A DNA stretch of 64,000 bases from Actinomadura_E scrupuli (GCF_050971785.1 NZ_JBPCCU010000007.1:434001-498000), one strand, 5' to 3'. Positions 43,304 through 51,694 are shown, numbered from the stretch's first letter. Notes: a model not told the origin generated them from the letters alone. Translations and numbers: made by a program.

Positions 43304-45099
43304 GGGACGGCTCCGTTCTCTGGGGTGTTCAGGATGGGGGTCAGGCTGCGGGCGTAGAAACGGTCCTCACGTTCGTGCCGGTGGGCGCCGGAGATCCCGG
43401 CCTTGAGCCGAGCGTGGGTGCCGCGCTCGGCCACCCGGCCCCGGTCGAGCACGACGATCTCGTCGAACTCCTCCAGCCCGGTCAGGTCATGGGTGATGAG
43501 CAGCACCGCCCGGCCCCGGGTGGCCTGGAGCAGGTCGCGCATGAGGGCCCGCCGGTTGGGGGCGTCGAGATGAGCGGTCGGCTCGTCGAGCACGAGCAGT
43601 GCCGGGTCGGCCAGCAGCGCGCGGGCCAGTGCCAGCCGTTGCCGTTCCCCGCCGGACAGAGCCGCTCCGTGGACGCCCACCGGCGTCTCCCAGCCCCGCG
43701 GGAGCGACTCGATCCACGGCAGCAGCCTGGCCCTGACCGCGGCGGCGTCCATTTCTCGGTCGGTCGAGCCGGGACGGGCGAGCCGGAGGTTCTCCCGCAG
43801 GGTCGTGTCGAAGATGTGCGGGTCCTGTGCGCAGCCGCCGATGACCGCGCGCACGTCGTCGGGGTCGTAGGCCGCCAGGTCGGCGCCGTTGAGGGTGGCC
43901 GTGCCCTCCTCGATGTCGAGGAAGCGCAGGAGTACCGCGGCGAGCGTGCTCTTGCCCGCCCCGCTGGGCCCCACGACGGCGATCCGCCGGCCGGGGGTGA
44001 GGTCGAGGTCGACGCCGTCGAGGGCCCACGGCTCGTCCGGCCCGTACCGGGCGCGGGCGCCGCGCAGCAGTACGGTCACGGGTGCCGCCGGTGGCGGCAG
44101 TGGCCGATCGGGGACACGGACCGGCTCGGGAGCGTCGAGCACCTCGGTGACCCGCCCGGCGGCCGCCCGGGTGGCACTCAGCCGGGCCGCCGCGGCGGGC
44201 AGCGTGGTCACGGACTCGAAGGCCGCCAGCGCGGCGAGGGTGAGGACCGCCAGCGGCACCCTCCCGAGGGTTCCGTGCTCGACGGCGGCGACGCCGAGCA
44301 GCAGGACGCCCCAGACGGCCGCTCCGGCGGCGAGCTGTCCCAGCCCGGCACCGAGGCCCTGGACCAGGGCGTCCCGGCGGGCACGGCGCGTGAGTGCCGC
44401 ATCCGCCGCCGTCACCCCGTCGAGCGCGCGGTCCGCCGCGCCGAAGGCCAGCAGGTCCGGGGCGCCGTTCAGGGCGTCGACGACCCGGGTGGCCAGCTCG
44501 CCGCGGGCCGCCGTGGCGCGGTTCCCCGATCGCCTGGCCAGGCCCCCGACCAGCAGCGGCACCAGCAGCCCGGCGGCGAGCAGCCCGGCCGCCAGGACGA
44601 CCCCGGCGGAGGTCAGCAGGACCGTGCACAGGACGACCGCGCCGCCGCCCGCGAGCAACGCGGCCAGCGGCGGCACCACTGCCCGGATGAACAGATCCTG
44701 GGTGGCGTCGACGTCGGAGACCAGCCGGGTGAGCAGGTCCCCGGAGCGGAAGGCGGGAAGGCCCGCGGGGGCGAGCCGCTCCAGCCGCTGGTAGATCCGG
44801 ACCCGGACGTCCGCGAGCACCCGGAAGGCGACGTCGTGGCCGGCCAGCCGTTCGGCGTAGCGCAGGAGGCCACGGCTGATTCCGAGGGCGCGCACCGTGA
44901 CCACGGCGATGGTCAGCGCGGTGACGCCGGGGTGCTCGGCCGCCCTGGCGATGAGGAGGCCGGACACTGCCAGCAGCCCGATTCCCGCGGCCGTGGTGGC
45001 CGCCCCCGCCAGTACCGCCACGATCAGGCGCCCGCGCAACGGCCGGGCCAGCAGGAGAAACCGCAGGAGGGGATCCCGGGGGGCGAGAGGGAGGGTCAT
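43300..45099 (-). CDS. cydC: CydC subunit of the glutathione/cysteine ABC exporter for cytochrome bd
   Basis: 599 residues: six membrane helices (about 1-310) and an ATP-binding cassette with Walker A GPSGAGKST, signature LSGGERQRLALARALL, Walker B LLVLDEP and the H-loop ITHD. CydDC exports thiols to the outside and is required to assemble cytochrome bd. Here cydC and cydD are separate genes joined by a 4-base ATGA overlap (45096-45099), whereas some actinomycetes fuse them. It belongs to the cydA-cydB-cydD-cydC-DUF4389 operon. Confidence 0.93.
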   Translation of the reverse strand: MTLPLAPRDPLLRFLLLARPLRGRLIVAVLAGAATTAAGIGLLAVSGLLIARAAEHPGVTALTIAVVTVRALGISRGLLRYAERLAGHDVAFRVLADVRVRIYQRLERLAPAGLPAFRSGDLLTRLVSDVDATQDLFIRAVVPPLAALLAGGGAVVLCTVLLTSAGVVLAAGLLAAGLLVPLLVGGLARRSGNRATAARGELATRVVDALNGAPDLLAFGAADRALDGVTAADAALTRRARRDALVQGLGAGLGQLAAGAAVWGVLLLGVAAVEHGTLGRVPLAVLTLAALAAFESVTTLPAAAARLSATRAAAGRVTEVLDAPEPVRVPDRPLPPPAAPVTVLLRGARARYGPDEPWALDGVDLDLTPGRRIAVVGPSGAGKSTLAAVLLRFLDIEEGTATLNGADLAAYDPDDVRAVIGGCAQDPHIFDTTLRENLRLARPGSTDREMDAAAVRARLLPWIESLPRGWETPVGVHGAALSGGERQRLALARALLADPALLVLDEPTAHLDAPNRRALMRDLLQATRGRAVLLITHDLTGLEEFDEIVVLDRGRVAERGTHARLKAGISGAHRHEREDRFYARSLTPILNTPENGAVP

Positions 45100-46751
45100 G
45101 ACACCACCGCCAGGGCCCTGCCGGTGAGCCGTCCGGCGTCGAGGTGGAGGACCCGGTCGGCGGCGTCGGCCCAGCCGTCGCCGTGGGCGACCAGGACGAC
45201 CGTACGGCCGGCCATGAGGCGCTCGACGCTGTCGCGCACCTCGCGGGCCGTCAGCGGATCGAGGTGGGCGGTGGGTTCGTCGAGCAGGAGCACGGGCGCG
45301 TCGCGCAGGAAGGCGCGGGCCAGCGCGATGCGCTGCCGCTGACCGGCCGAGAGGCGTGCGCCGCGTTCCCCGATGCCGGTGTCGTAGGCCTGCGGGAGCG
45401 CCTCGATGAACTCGGCGGCACCGGCCAGCAGCGCCGCCTCCCGCACGGCCTCCGGGGACGCATCGGACGTGCCCAGCCGGATGTTGTCGGCGACGGATCC
45501 GGCGAACAGGTACGGCCGCTGGGGCACCCAGGCGATCCGCCGGCGCCAGTCGCCGGCGGGGACGTGGCCGAAGTTCACCGAGCCCTCGGCGGGCTCGACC
45601 AGGCGCAGCAGCACTCCGAGCAGCGTGCTCTTGCCCGCGCCGCTGGGCCCGGCGATCACGACCCGCTCCCCCGGGGCGATCGTCAGCGAGACCCGGTCGA
45701 GCGCCGGCGCAGCGCGATCGGCATACCGGACCGTCACCTCCTTCAACCGGATGGTGCCGTCGGCCGTGACGCCGGGGCCCTCGAAGGCGTGCGCCCCGCT
45801 CCGGGGGCCGGCTGGGGCAGGCAGGTCGAGCAGGTCGAGGGCGCGCTCGGCGGCGGCGGTGCCCTCCATGCTCGCGTGGAACTGGGCGCCCACGTTGCGC
45901 AGCGGCAGGTACGCCTCGGGGGCGAGCAGCAGCACCAGCAGGGCCGTCTCGTAGGAGAGGCCGCCGCCGAGCAGCCGCAGCCCGACCTCCACGGCCACCA
46001 GTGCCACCGCCAGGGTGGCCAGCAGCTCGAGCACGAGCGCGGACAGGAAGGCCACCCGCAGGGTCTTCATGGTGGTCCTGCGATGCGCCTCGGTGATCTC
46101 CCGAATGGTGCCCGCCTGCGCCTTGGCCCGGTTGAAGACCTTGAGGGTGGGCAGCCCCTCGACCACGTCGAGGAAGTGCCCGCCGAGCCGTTCCAGCAGG
46201 TGCCACTGGCGTTCGGTCCTCGCCCTGGTGTGCAGGCCCACGAGGATCATGAACACCGGGATCATCGGCAGGGTGACACCGATGACGACGGCCGAGAGCA
46301 GGTCCGCGCCGCCGACGACGGCGAGGACCGCGAGCGGCGTCAGGCAGGCCAGGACCAGCTGCGGGAGGTATCTGGCGAAGTAGGCGTCGAGGGCGTCCAG
46401 CCCGCGGGTGGCGAGGGTGACGATCTCCCCCGGCCGCGCGTCCCCCGCCCCGTGGAGCAGGCAGTGGCGTACCAGCCGCGTGCGGAGCTGAGATTTCACC
46501 GTCGCGGCGGCCCGCAGCGCGCTGGTCTCGCCTCCGTAGGCCACCAGGGCGCGTGCGGCGACCACGCCGAGCAAAAGCAGCGGCGCGCTCCCGGCGGTCG
46601 CGCCGGTGAACGCCGCCGCCAGCAGGTGGGCGAGCAGGGCCGCCTGGGCGAGGACGAGCGCGGTCCCGGCGGCACCGAAGAGCGCGGTGCCCAGCAGGTG
46701 GAGGCGTGCCGCGCGAGCATGCCCGAGCAGGCGGGGGTCGAGGGGCCTCAC
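45096..46751 (-). CDS. cydD: CydD subunit of the glutathione/cysteine ABC exporter for cytochrome bd
   Basis: 551 residues from GTG 46751, which overlaps the cydB stop (GTGA). The first residues MRPLDPRLL fit CydD. Transmembrane domain about 1-310, then the nucleotide-binding domain with GPSGAGKST, LSAGQRQRIALARAFL and VLLLDEPTAHLD. The VVEGLPTLKVFNRA helix is a CydD hallmark. It forms a heterodimer with CydC in the cytoplasmic membrane. The frame remains open upstream over cydB, but that stretch lacks protein-like composition. Confidence 0.92.
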   Translation of the reverse strand: MRPLDPRLLGHARAARLHLLGTALFGAAGTALVLAQAALLAHLLAAAFTGATAGSAPLLLLGVVAARALVAYGGETSALRAAATVKSQLRTRLVRHCLLHGAGDARPGEIVTLATRGLDALDAYFARYLPQLVLACLTPLAVLAVVGGADLLSAVVIGVTLPMIPVFMILVGLHTRARTERQWHLLERLGGHFLDVVEGLPTLKVFNRAKAQAGTIREITEAHRRTTMKTLRVAFLSALVLELLATLAVALVAVEVGLRLLGGGLSYETALLVLLLAPEAYLPLRNVGAQFHASMEGTAAAERALDLLDLPAPAGPRSGAHAFEGPGVTADGTIRLKEVTVRYADRAAPALDRVSLTIAPGERVVIAGPSGAGKSTLLGVLLRLVEPAEGSVNFGHVPAGDWRRRIAWVPQRPYLFAGSVADNIRLGTSDASPEAVREAALLAGAAEFIEALPQAYDTGIGERGARLSAGQRQRIALARAFLRDAPVLLLDEPTAHLDPLTAREVRDSVERLMAGRTVVLVAHGDGWADAADRVLHLDAGRLTGRALAVVS

Positions 46752-47740
46752 CGGAACGCGCTCACGGTGAGGCGCTTGCGGAACACCCAGTACGTCCAGG
46801 ACTGGTAGGCGAGCACGACCGGGGTGAAGATCGCCGCGACCCAGGTCATCACGGTGAGGGTGTACGGCGTCGAGGACGCGTTGTGCACGGTCAGGCTGTT
46901 GGCCACCGCGGTGGTGGAGGGCAGCACGTTCGGCCACAGGTCCCCGAACAGCGCCGCGACCGTGAGCACGAGCGCCGCCGCCGTGCCCAGGAAGGCCCAG
47001 CCCTCCCGGCCGGCGAGCGCGGCGATCACTCCGGCCACCAGAGCGCCCGCGGCCGCCACCACGACCGGCCAGACCTCCGCCCGGCCGTACCCGAACTGGG
47101 TCCAGGCCAGGAAGGCCGCGGCGACGGCGACGACCGGCAGCCAGCCGCCCGTGATCAGGTTGAGGGCCCGGTCGCGGAGCTCGCCTCCGGTCTTCAGCGC
47201 CAGGAACACCGCACCGTGGAGGGTGAAGACCCCCAGGGTCGTCAGGCCGCCGAGCAGGCCGTACGGGTTGAGCAGGGTGAACAGGTTTCCGGTGTAGTGG
47301 CGCTGGGCGTCCAGCGGCACGCCGCGCACGATGTTGGCGAAGGCGACGCCCCACAGCAGCGCCGGGACGAGCGAGCCCCAGAAGATGGCCCGGTCCCAGT
47401 TCCGGCGCCAGCGGGCGCTGTCGATCTTCCCTCGGTATTCGAAGGCGACCCCGCGCACGATCAGCGCCACCAGGATCAGCAGCAGCGGCAGGTAGAAGCC
47501 GCTGAACAGCGAGGCGTACCACTCGGGGAACGCGGCGAACGTGGCGCCGCCCGCCGTCAGCAGCCACACCTCGTTGCCGTCCCATACCGGGCCGATCGTG
47601 TTGATGAGGGTGCGGCGTTCCGCGTCGTCACGGCCGAGCACGGGCAGCAGGATCCCGACGCCGAAGTCGAAACCCTCGAGAACGAAGTAGCCCGTCCACA
47701 GCACCGCGATCAGGACGAACCACACGGTGGTCAGATGCAT
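46748..47740 (-). CDS. cydB: Cytochrome bd ubiquinol/menaquinol oxidase subunit II
   Basis: 330 residues, eight to nine membrane helices. CydB markers: WFVLIAVLWTGYFVLEGFDFGVG at the start, GPVWDGNEVWLL, and FRGVAFEYR (here VRGVAFEYR). Subunit II supports the di-heme subunit I. It begins 16 bases after the cydA stop and its stop overlaps cydD. High-affinity bd oxidase allows respiration at very low oxygen, matching the neighbouring dormancy genes. Confidence 0.95.
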   Translation of the reverse strand: MHLTTVWFVLIAVLWTGYFVLEGFDFGVGILLPVLGRDDAERRTLINTIGPVWDGNEVWLLTAGGATFAAFPEWYASLFSGFYLPLLLILVALIVRGVAFEYRGKIDSARWRRNWDRAIFWGSLVPALLWGVAFANIVRGVPLDAQRHYTGNLFTLLNPYGLLGGLTTLGVFTLHGAVFLALKTGGELRDRALNLITGGWLPVVAVAAAFLAWTQFGYGRAEVWPVVVAAAGALVAGVIAALAGREGWAFLGTAAALVLTVAALFGDLWPNVLPSTTAVANSLTVHNASSTPYTLTVMTWVAAIFTPVVLAYQSWTYWVFRKRLTVSAFR

Positions 47741-47756
47741 GAGTGTCTCCGGTGTG

Positions 47757-49145
47757 TCAGTACTGGAAGGCGGGCAGGGGCTCGTCGTCGGCCGGGGTAT
47801 CCCCCTCGGGTGCCGGTCCGAGCCGTACGTAGCGGACCATCAGCGCCCCGGCGACCACCGCCAGCACCGCGTACAGCAGGGTCAGGACGGTCAGCGAGAT
47901 GATCATTGACGGCGTGCCGACCGACGGTGAGACCCCGTCGCGGGTCGTCAGCACACCGAACACGGCCCAGGGCTGGCGGCCCATCTCGGTGAAGATCCAG
48001 CCCATCGTGTTGCCGAGGAACGGCAGCGCCATGCAGGCCAGAGCCGACCGGGTGAACCACCGGGACGCGGGGGTGCGGCCCCGCCGGGTCAGCCAGAGCC
48101 CGGCCAGGGCCAGCAGGCCGACCACGAAACCGAATCCGATCATGAAGCGGAACGACCAGTAGGTGACCGGGACGACCGGCTTGTAACTTCCCGCCCCGTA
48201 CTTCTGCTCGTACCGACGCTGGAGGTCGTTGATGCCCTCGACGGTGCCGTCGGCCTTCCCGGTCGCCATGAACGACAGCACGTGCGGGGCACGCACACTC
48301 CAGAGCTCCTGGCCGCCGTCGAGCGAGCCGATCGTGAAGAGGGAGAACGAAGCGGGGCCGGAGGTGTCGTAGAGCGCCTCGGCGGCGGCCATCTTCATCG
48401 GCTGCTGCCTGGTCATGATCCGGGCCTGCAGGTCGCCGCTGACGGTGACGCCGATCACGGCGACCAGCGAGACGTACAGGCCGAGGCGGAGCGCCCTGCG
48501 GAACAGCACGATGTCGGTGCCGCGGGCCAGATGCCAGGCGGCGATCCCGATGAGGAACACCCCGCCGACCAGGAAGGCGCCGAACAGCACGTGGGGGAAG
48601 GTGACCAGGGTCGTGGAGTTGGTGAGGACCTTCCAGATGCTGGTCAGCTCCGCGCGCTTGGTGTCCGGGTTGAACCGGTAGCCGACCGGATGCTGCATCC
48701 AGGAGTTGGCGGCGAGGATGAAGTACGCGGAGAGGTTGGTGCCGATGGCCGCCAGCCAGATGGTCGCCAGGTGCAGCCTCGGTGACAGCTTGTCCCAGCC
48801 GAAGATCCACAGCCCGAGGAACGTCGACTCCAGGAAGAACGCCAGCAGCGCCTCCATCGCCAGCGGGGCCCCGAACACGTCGCCCACAAACCGGGAGTAG
48901 TCCGACCAATTCATGCCGAACTGGAACTCCTGCACGATGCCGGTGACGACGCCTATCGCGAAGTTGATCAAGAAGAGCTTTCCGAAGAACCTCGTCATCC
49001 TCCGGTAGACCGGATCCTTCTTGACGTACCAGGCGGTCTGCATCCCGGCGACCAGGATGGACAGGCCGATCGTCAACGGCACGAAGACGAAGTGGTAGAC
49101 GGTGGTGATCCCGAACTGCCACCGCGCGACGTCCAGCGCGTTCAT
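47757..49145 (-). CDS. cydA: Cytochrome bd oxidase subunit I
   Basis: 462 residues. Heme b595 ligand H18 lies in TTVYHFVFVPLTIG; the FGMNWSDYSRFVGDVFGAPLAMEALLAFFLEST helix and the GRQPW (quinol side) motif with the nearby heme b558 methionine region are present. The Q-loop is short (the CydA of actinobacteria and Geobacillus type). It oxidises menaquinol and reduces oxygen to water. First gene of the cyd operon. Four DosR-like sequences lie within 150 bases upstream, the best 58 bases before ATG 49145. Confidence 0.96.
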   Translation of the reverse strand: MNALDVARWQFGITTVYHFVFVPLTIGLSILVAGMQTAWYVKKDPVYRRMTRFFGKLFLINFAIGVVTGIVQEFQFGMNWSDYSRFVGDVFGAPLAMEALLAFFLESTFLGLWIFGWDKLSPRLHLATIWLAAIGTNLSAYFILAANSWMQHPVGYRFNPDTKRAELTSIWKVLTNSTTLVTFPHVLFGAFLVGGVFLIGIAAWHLARGTDIVLFRRALRLGLYVSLVAVIGVTVSGDLQARIMTRQQPMKMAAAEALYDTSGPASFSLFTIGSLDGGQELWSVRAPHVLSFMATGKADGTVEGINDLQRRYEQKYGAGSYKPVVPVTYWSFRFMIGFGFVVGLLALAGLWLTRRGRTPASRWFTRSALACMALPFLGNTMGWIFTEMGRQPWAVFGVLTTRDGVSPSVGTPSMIISLTVLTLLYAVLAVVAGALMVRYVRLGPAPEGDTPADDEPLPAFQY

Positions 49146-49203
49146 AGGGCTCTCCTCGATTCAAGTCGGCCACCAGCGCACCATCGGCGCGAGTGCGGGC
49201 GGA

Positions 49204-49217
49204 GGGCCGAAGGTCCC
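49204..49217. promoter_or_regulatory. DosR/DevR-like box before cydA
   Basis: GGGCCGAAGGTCCC, identical to the box at 11113-11126, 58 bases before cydA. Confidence 0.7.
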
Positions 49218-49253
49218 GTGAAAGGGCGTCCAAGGTCACCCGCCCCGCCGTAC

Positions 49254-49290
49254 GGGCCCACGGTCCCGGTCAGGAACCGACCAAGGTCCC
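49254..49290. promoter_or_regulatory. Two DosR/DevR-like boxes before the hibernation factor gene
   Basis: GGGCCCACGGTCCC (49254-49267) and CCGACCAAGGTCCC (49277-49290), whose ends lie 98 and 75 bases before ATG 49366. Their starts are 23 bases apart, about two helical turns, which would allow side-by-side dimers as at mycobacterial DosR promoters. A further half-site (CCAAGGTC) lies at 49230-49237. Confidence 0.6.
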
Positions 49291-49365
49291 TAGGAGGCGC
49301 CGACGCCCGGTCAAGACGATGAGGAGCGACGATCCGACCTGGCGTCCAGACCGAGGAGAGAAGCG

Positions 49366-50154
49366 ATGCGCGTTCGCAGTGAGGGAATTCTGGACATCGA
49401 GGTGCTCACGTCCGGGCCGGTGCCGGCCCTGGAACCGGCCCGTGCGCGGACACTGATCAGCAGGCTCCTCGAGCACACGCACGAGCCGGTGCTGGAAGCC
49501 CGGATCCGGCTGACCGTGCTCGACGACCCGGCTCTGCCCTGCCCGGCGCTCACCCAGATCAACGTCGACGTGAACGGGCGCATGGTTCGTGCCCAGGCCG
49601 CCGCCCCGACCGTGCACGAGGCGATCGCGCTCGGCCGTGACCGGCTCCGCGTACGGCTGGAGCGGGTGGCCCGGGACTGGGAGACGGTACGCGGGCGCAC
49701 GGCGCCCACCGTGCGATCACGGCTCCACGGGGTCCGGGTGGACCACCGGCCGTCGGGCTCCCGCACGGCCGCCGAACACGAGGTGATCCGGCGCAAGGCC
49801 TACACGCTGGGCCGGCTGACGGCCGACGACGCGGTGCGGGAGATGGAACGGCTCGACTACGACTTCCACCTGTTCACCGAGGCCACCACCGGGATCGACG
49901 CGGTGGTCCTGCGCGCCGGCTGCGGGTACCGGTTGCTGATGGCGACGCCGGCGCCCGGGCCGCTGGGGCCGTTCGCCACCTCGCTCACGGTCGGGGGTGC
50001 GCCGGCACCCGAGCTCACCCTCGGCGAGGCCGTCGACCGCCTCGACCTCGCCGGCGAGCGCTTCGTGTTCTTCGTCGACGCGGGGACCGGGCGGGGCAAC
50101 CTGCTCTACCACCGCCATGACGGCCGCTACGGCCTGATCGTCCCCGTGACGTGA
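49366..50154 (+). CDS. HPF/RaiA-related ribosome hibernation factor with two C-terminal domains (Rv0079-like)
   Basis: 262 residues. Residues 1-110 resemble the HPF/S30AE N-terminal domain (VNGRMVRAQAAAPTVHEAIALGRDRLRVRLERV), but shortened and divergent. VIRRKAYTLGRLTADDAVREMERLDYDFHLFTEATTGIDAVVLR matches the long-HPF C-terminal dimerisation domain, and LTLGEAVDRLDLAGERFVFFVDAGTGRGNLLYHRHDGRYGLI is a second copy. The same plan is seen in mycobacterial Rv0079, a DosR-induced factor implicated in translation inhibition. It should bind 30S subunits and stabilise idle ribosomes. Divergent from cydA, with two boxes upstream. Confidence 0.82.
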   Translation: MRVRSEGILDIEVLTSGPVPALEPARARTLISRLLEHTHEPVLEARIRLTVLDDPALPCPALTQINVDVNGRMVRAQAAAPTVHEAIALGRDRLRVRLERVARDWETVRGRTAPTVRSRLHGVRVDHRPSGSRTAAEHEVIRRKAYTLGRLTADDAVREMERLDYDFHLFTEATTGIDAVVLRAGCGYRLLMATPAPGPLGPFATSLTVGGAPAPELTLGEAVDRLDLAGERFVFFVDAGTGRGNLLYHRHDGRYGLIVPVT

Positions 50155-50173
50155 CGAGCGGTCCCGGATTCAC

Positions 50174-50187
50174 GGGACCTTCAGCCC
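50174..50187. promoter_or_regulatory. DosR/DevR-like box before the alcohol dehydrogenase
   Basis: GGGACCTTCAGCCC, 60 bases before ATG 50248; one base from the box at 11063. Confidence 0.65.
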
Positions 50188-50247
50188 TGACGCGGCCGAG
50201 CAGGTAAGGCGCAAGCTGCAGTCAGAAGCCGGCGACCTCTGGAGGTC

Positions 50248-51297
50248 ATGATGAAGGCACTCGTCTACCACGGACCGGGCGCCAAGGCGTGGCAGGACGT
50301 CCCCCGCCCCGAGCTCACCGCCGATACCGACGCCATCGTCCGGGTCGATACCACCACGATCTGCGGGACGGACCTGCACATCCTCAAAGGCGACGTCCCC
50401 ACCGTCACCGACGGCCGCGTCATCGGCCACGAGGCGGTGGGCACCGTCACCGAGGTCGGCACCGGGGTCAAGAACGTGACCGCGGGCGACCGCGTCCTGG
50501 TCTCGTGCATCAGCGCGTGCGGCGCGTGCGGATTCTGCCGGGACGGCCACTACGGCCAGTGCACCGGCGGAGGAGGCTGGATCCTCGGCAACCGGATCGA
50601 CGGCACCCAGGCCGAGTACGTACGCGTCCCGTTCGCCGACAACTCCACCTACCCGGCGCCAGAGGGTGTCAGCGACGAGGAGTTGCTGATGCTGGCCGAC
50701 ATCCTGCCCACCGGTTACGAAACCGGGGTCCTCAACGGACGGGTCAACCCCGGCGTCGTCGTCGCCGTCGTCGGCGCGGGGCCGATCGGGCTGTCCGCCA
50801 TCGGCGGTGCCCGGCTGTTCAGCCCGAGCCTCGTGGTGGCGATCGATCTTGCGTCCTCCCGGCTCGACGCCGCCAAGCAGTTCGGTGCCGACGTCGTGGT
50901 GAACAACGGCCAGCAGGATCCCGTCGCGGCCGTACGCGAACTCACCGGCGGCCTCGGAGCCGACGTCGCCATCGAAGCCGTCGGAGTGCCGGCCACCTTC
51001 GAGCTCGCCGCCGACCTCGTACGCCCCGTCGGGCGCATCGCCAACATCGGCGTGCACGGCAAGCCGGCCACCCTGCACCTGGAACGGCTGTGGGACCGCA
51101 ACGTGACGATCACGACCGGGCTGGTCGACACCTACTCCACGCCCACGCTGCTGCGCCTGCTCACGAGCCACCACATCGACGCCCGGCGGTTCGTCACCCA
51201 CCGCTTCGGCTTCGACGAGTTCACGCAGGCCTACGACGTCTTCTCCCGCGCGGGCGAGACCGGGGCGCTCAAGGTCGTCATCGGCCGGAACGGCTGA
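50248..51297 (+). CDS. Zinc-dependent medium-chain alcohol dehydrogenase
   Basis: 349 residues. Catalytic zinc ligands CGTDLH and GHE, four structural-zinc cysteines in CGACGFCRDGHYGQC, and the NAD fold VVGAGPIG with an acidic residue (AIDLASSR) that favours NAD. The sequence resembles alcohol dehydrogenases used on small primary/secondary alcohols. Reducing acetaldehyde to ethanol would recycle NADH without oxygen, consistent with the phosphoketolase and GAPDH genes and with the upstream DosR-like box. Start ATG 50248 or 50251; both follow GGAGGTC. A hairpin follows. Confidence 0.92.
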   Translation: MMKALVYHGPGAKAWQDVPRPELTADTDAIVRVDTTTICGTDLHILKGDVPTVTDGRVIGHEAVGTVTEVGTGVKNVTAGDRVLVSCISACGACGFCRDGHYGQCTGGGGWILGNRIDGTQAEYVRVPFADNSTYPAPEGVSDEELLMLADILPTGYETGVLNGRVNPGVVVAVVGAGPIGLSAIGGARLFSPSLVVAIDLASSRLDAAKQFGADVVVNNGQQDPVAAVRELTGGLGADVAIEAVGVPATFELAADLVRPVGRIANIGVHGKPATLHLERLWDRNVTITTGLVDTYSTPTLLRLLTSHHIDARRFVTHRFGFDEFTQAYDVFSRAGETGALKVVIGRNG

Positions 51298-51310
51298 CCA
51301 TGCCGGCCAT

Positions 51311-51347
51311 CGCGGAGGCGATCCCGAACAGTACCTTCGCCTCCGCG
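51311..51347 (+). terminator. Hairpin after the alcohol dehydrogenase
   Basis: 11-base stem CGCGGAGGCGA with TCGCCTCCGCG around a 15-base loop, 13 bases after the stop. Confidence 0.65.
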
Positions 51348-51400
51348 ACCGGCCCGAGATCCGCACCGGGCGTCGAGCCCGGATCCCTCAGGAGGTAGTC

Positions 51401-51673
51401 ATGAACACCGCATCGGCACTGGCAGGTCCCGGCTGGGGGCACATGGGCGATGACGGCTGGACGTGGGCATGGGCGATGCCGATGATGCTCTTCTGCGTCG
51501 CCCTCGTCGTGGCGGTCGTCTGGCTCATCGTGCGCGCCGCGGCCGGCATCGAGCGCACGAATCCGGCCGGCCCCACCGGGACCGAGCGCGCCCAGGGCAT
51601 CCTCGCCGAACGCTATGCCCGCGGCGAGATCAGCACCGAGGAGTACGAAGAGCGCCTCGCCAAGCTGGCCTGA
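51401..51673 (+). CDS. Small membrane protein with SHOCT domain
   Basis: 90 residues: a His/Trp/Met-rich N-terminus (GWGHMGDDGWTWAWAMP), one membrane helix (about 26-48), and a C-terminal SHOCT motif, ILAERYARGEISTEEYEERLAKL. SHOCT domains are short oligomerisation tails found in many bacterial membrane proteins. AGGAGG lies 8 bases before ATG 51401. It is 21 bases before the P-type ATPase start and likely co-transcribed, perhaps as an accessory subunit. Confidence 0.82.
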   Translation: MNTASALAGPGWGHMGDDGWTWAWAMPMMLFCVALVVAVVWLIVRAAAGIERTNPAGPTGTERAQGILAERYARGEISTEEYEERLAKLA

Positions 51674-51694
51674 ACCCGGACCGTGGAGAAGACC

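Noticed and set aside
43300..46206. cydC and cydD as one fused gene
   Set aside because: The stop of cydD and ATG of cydC overlap (ATGA) in different frames; the two proteins have separate complete domain sets.
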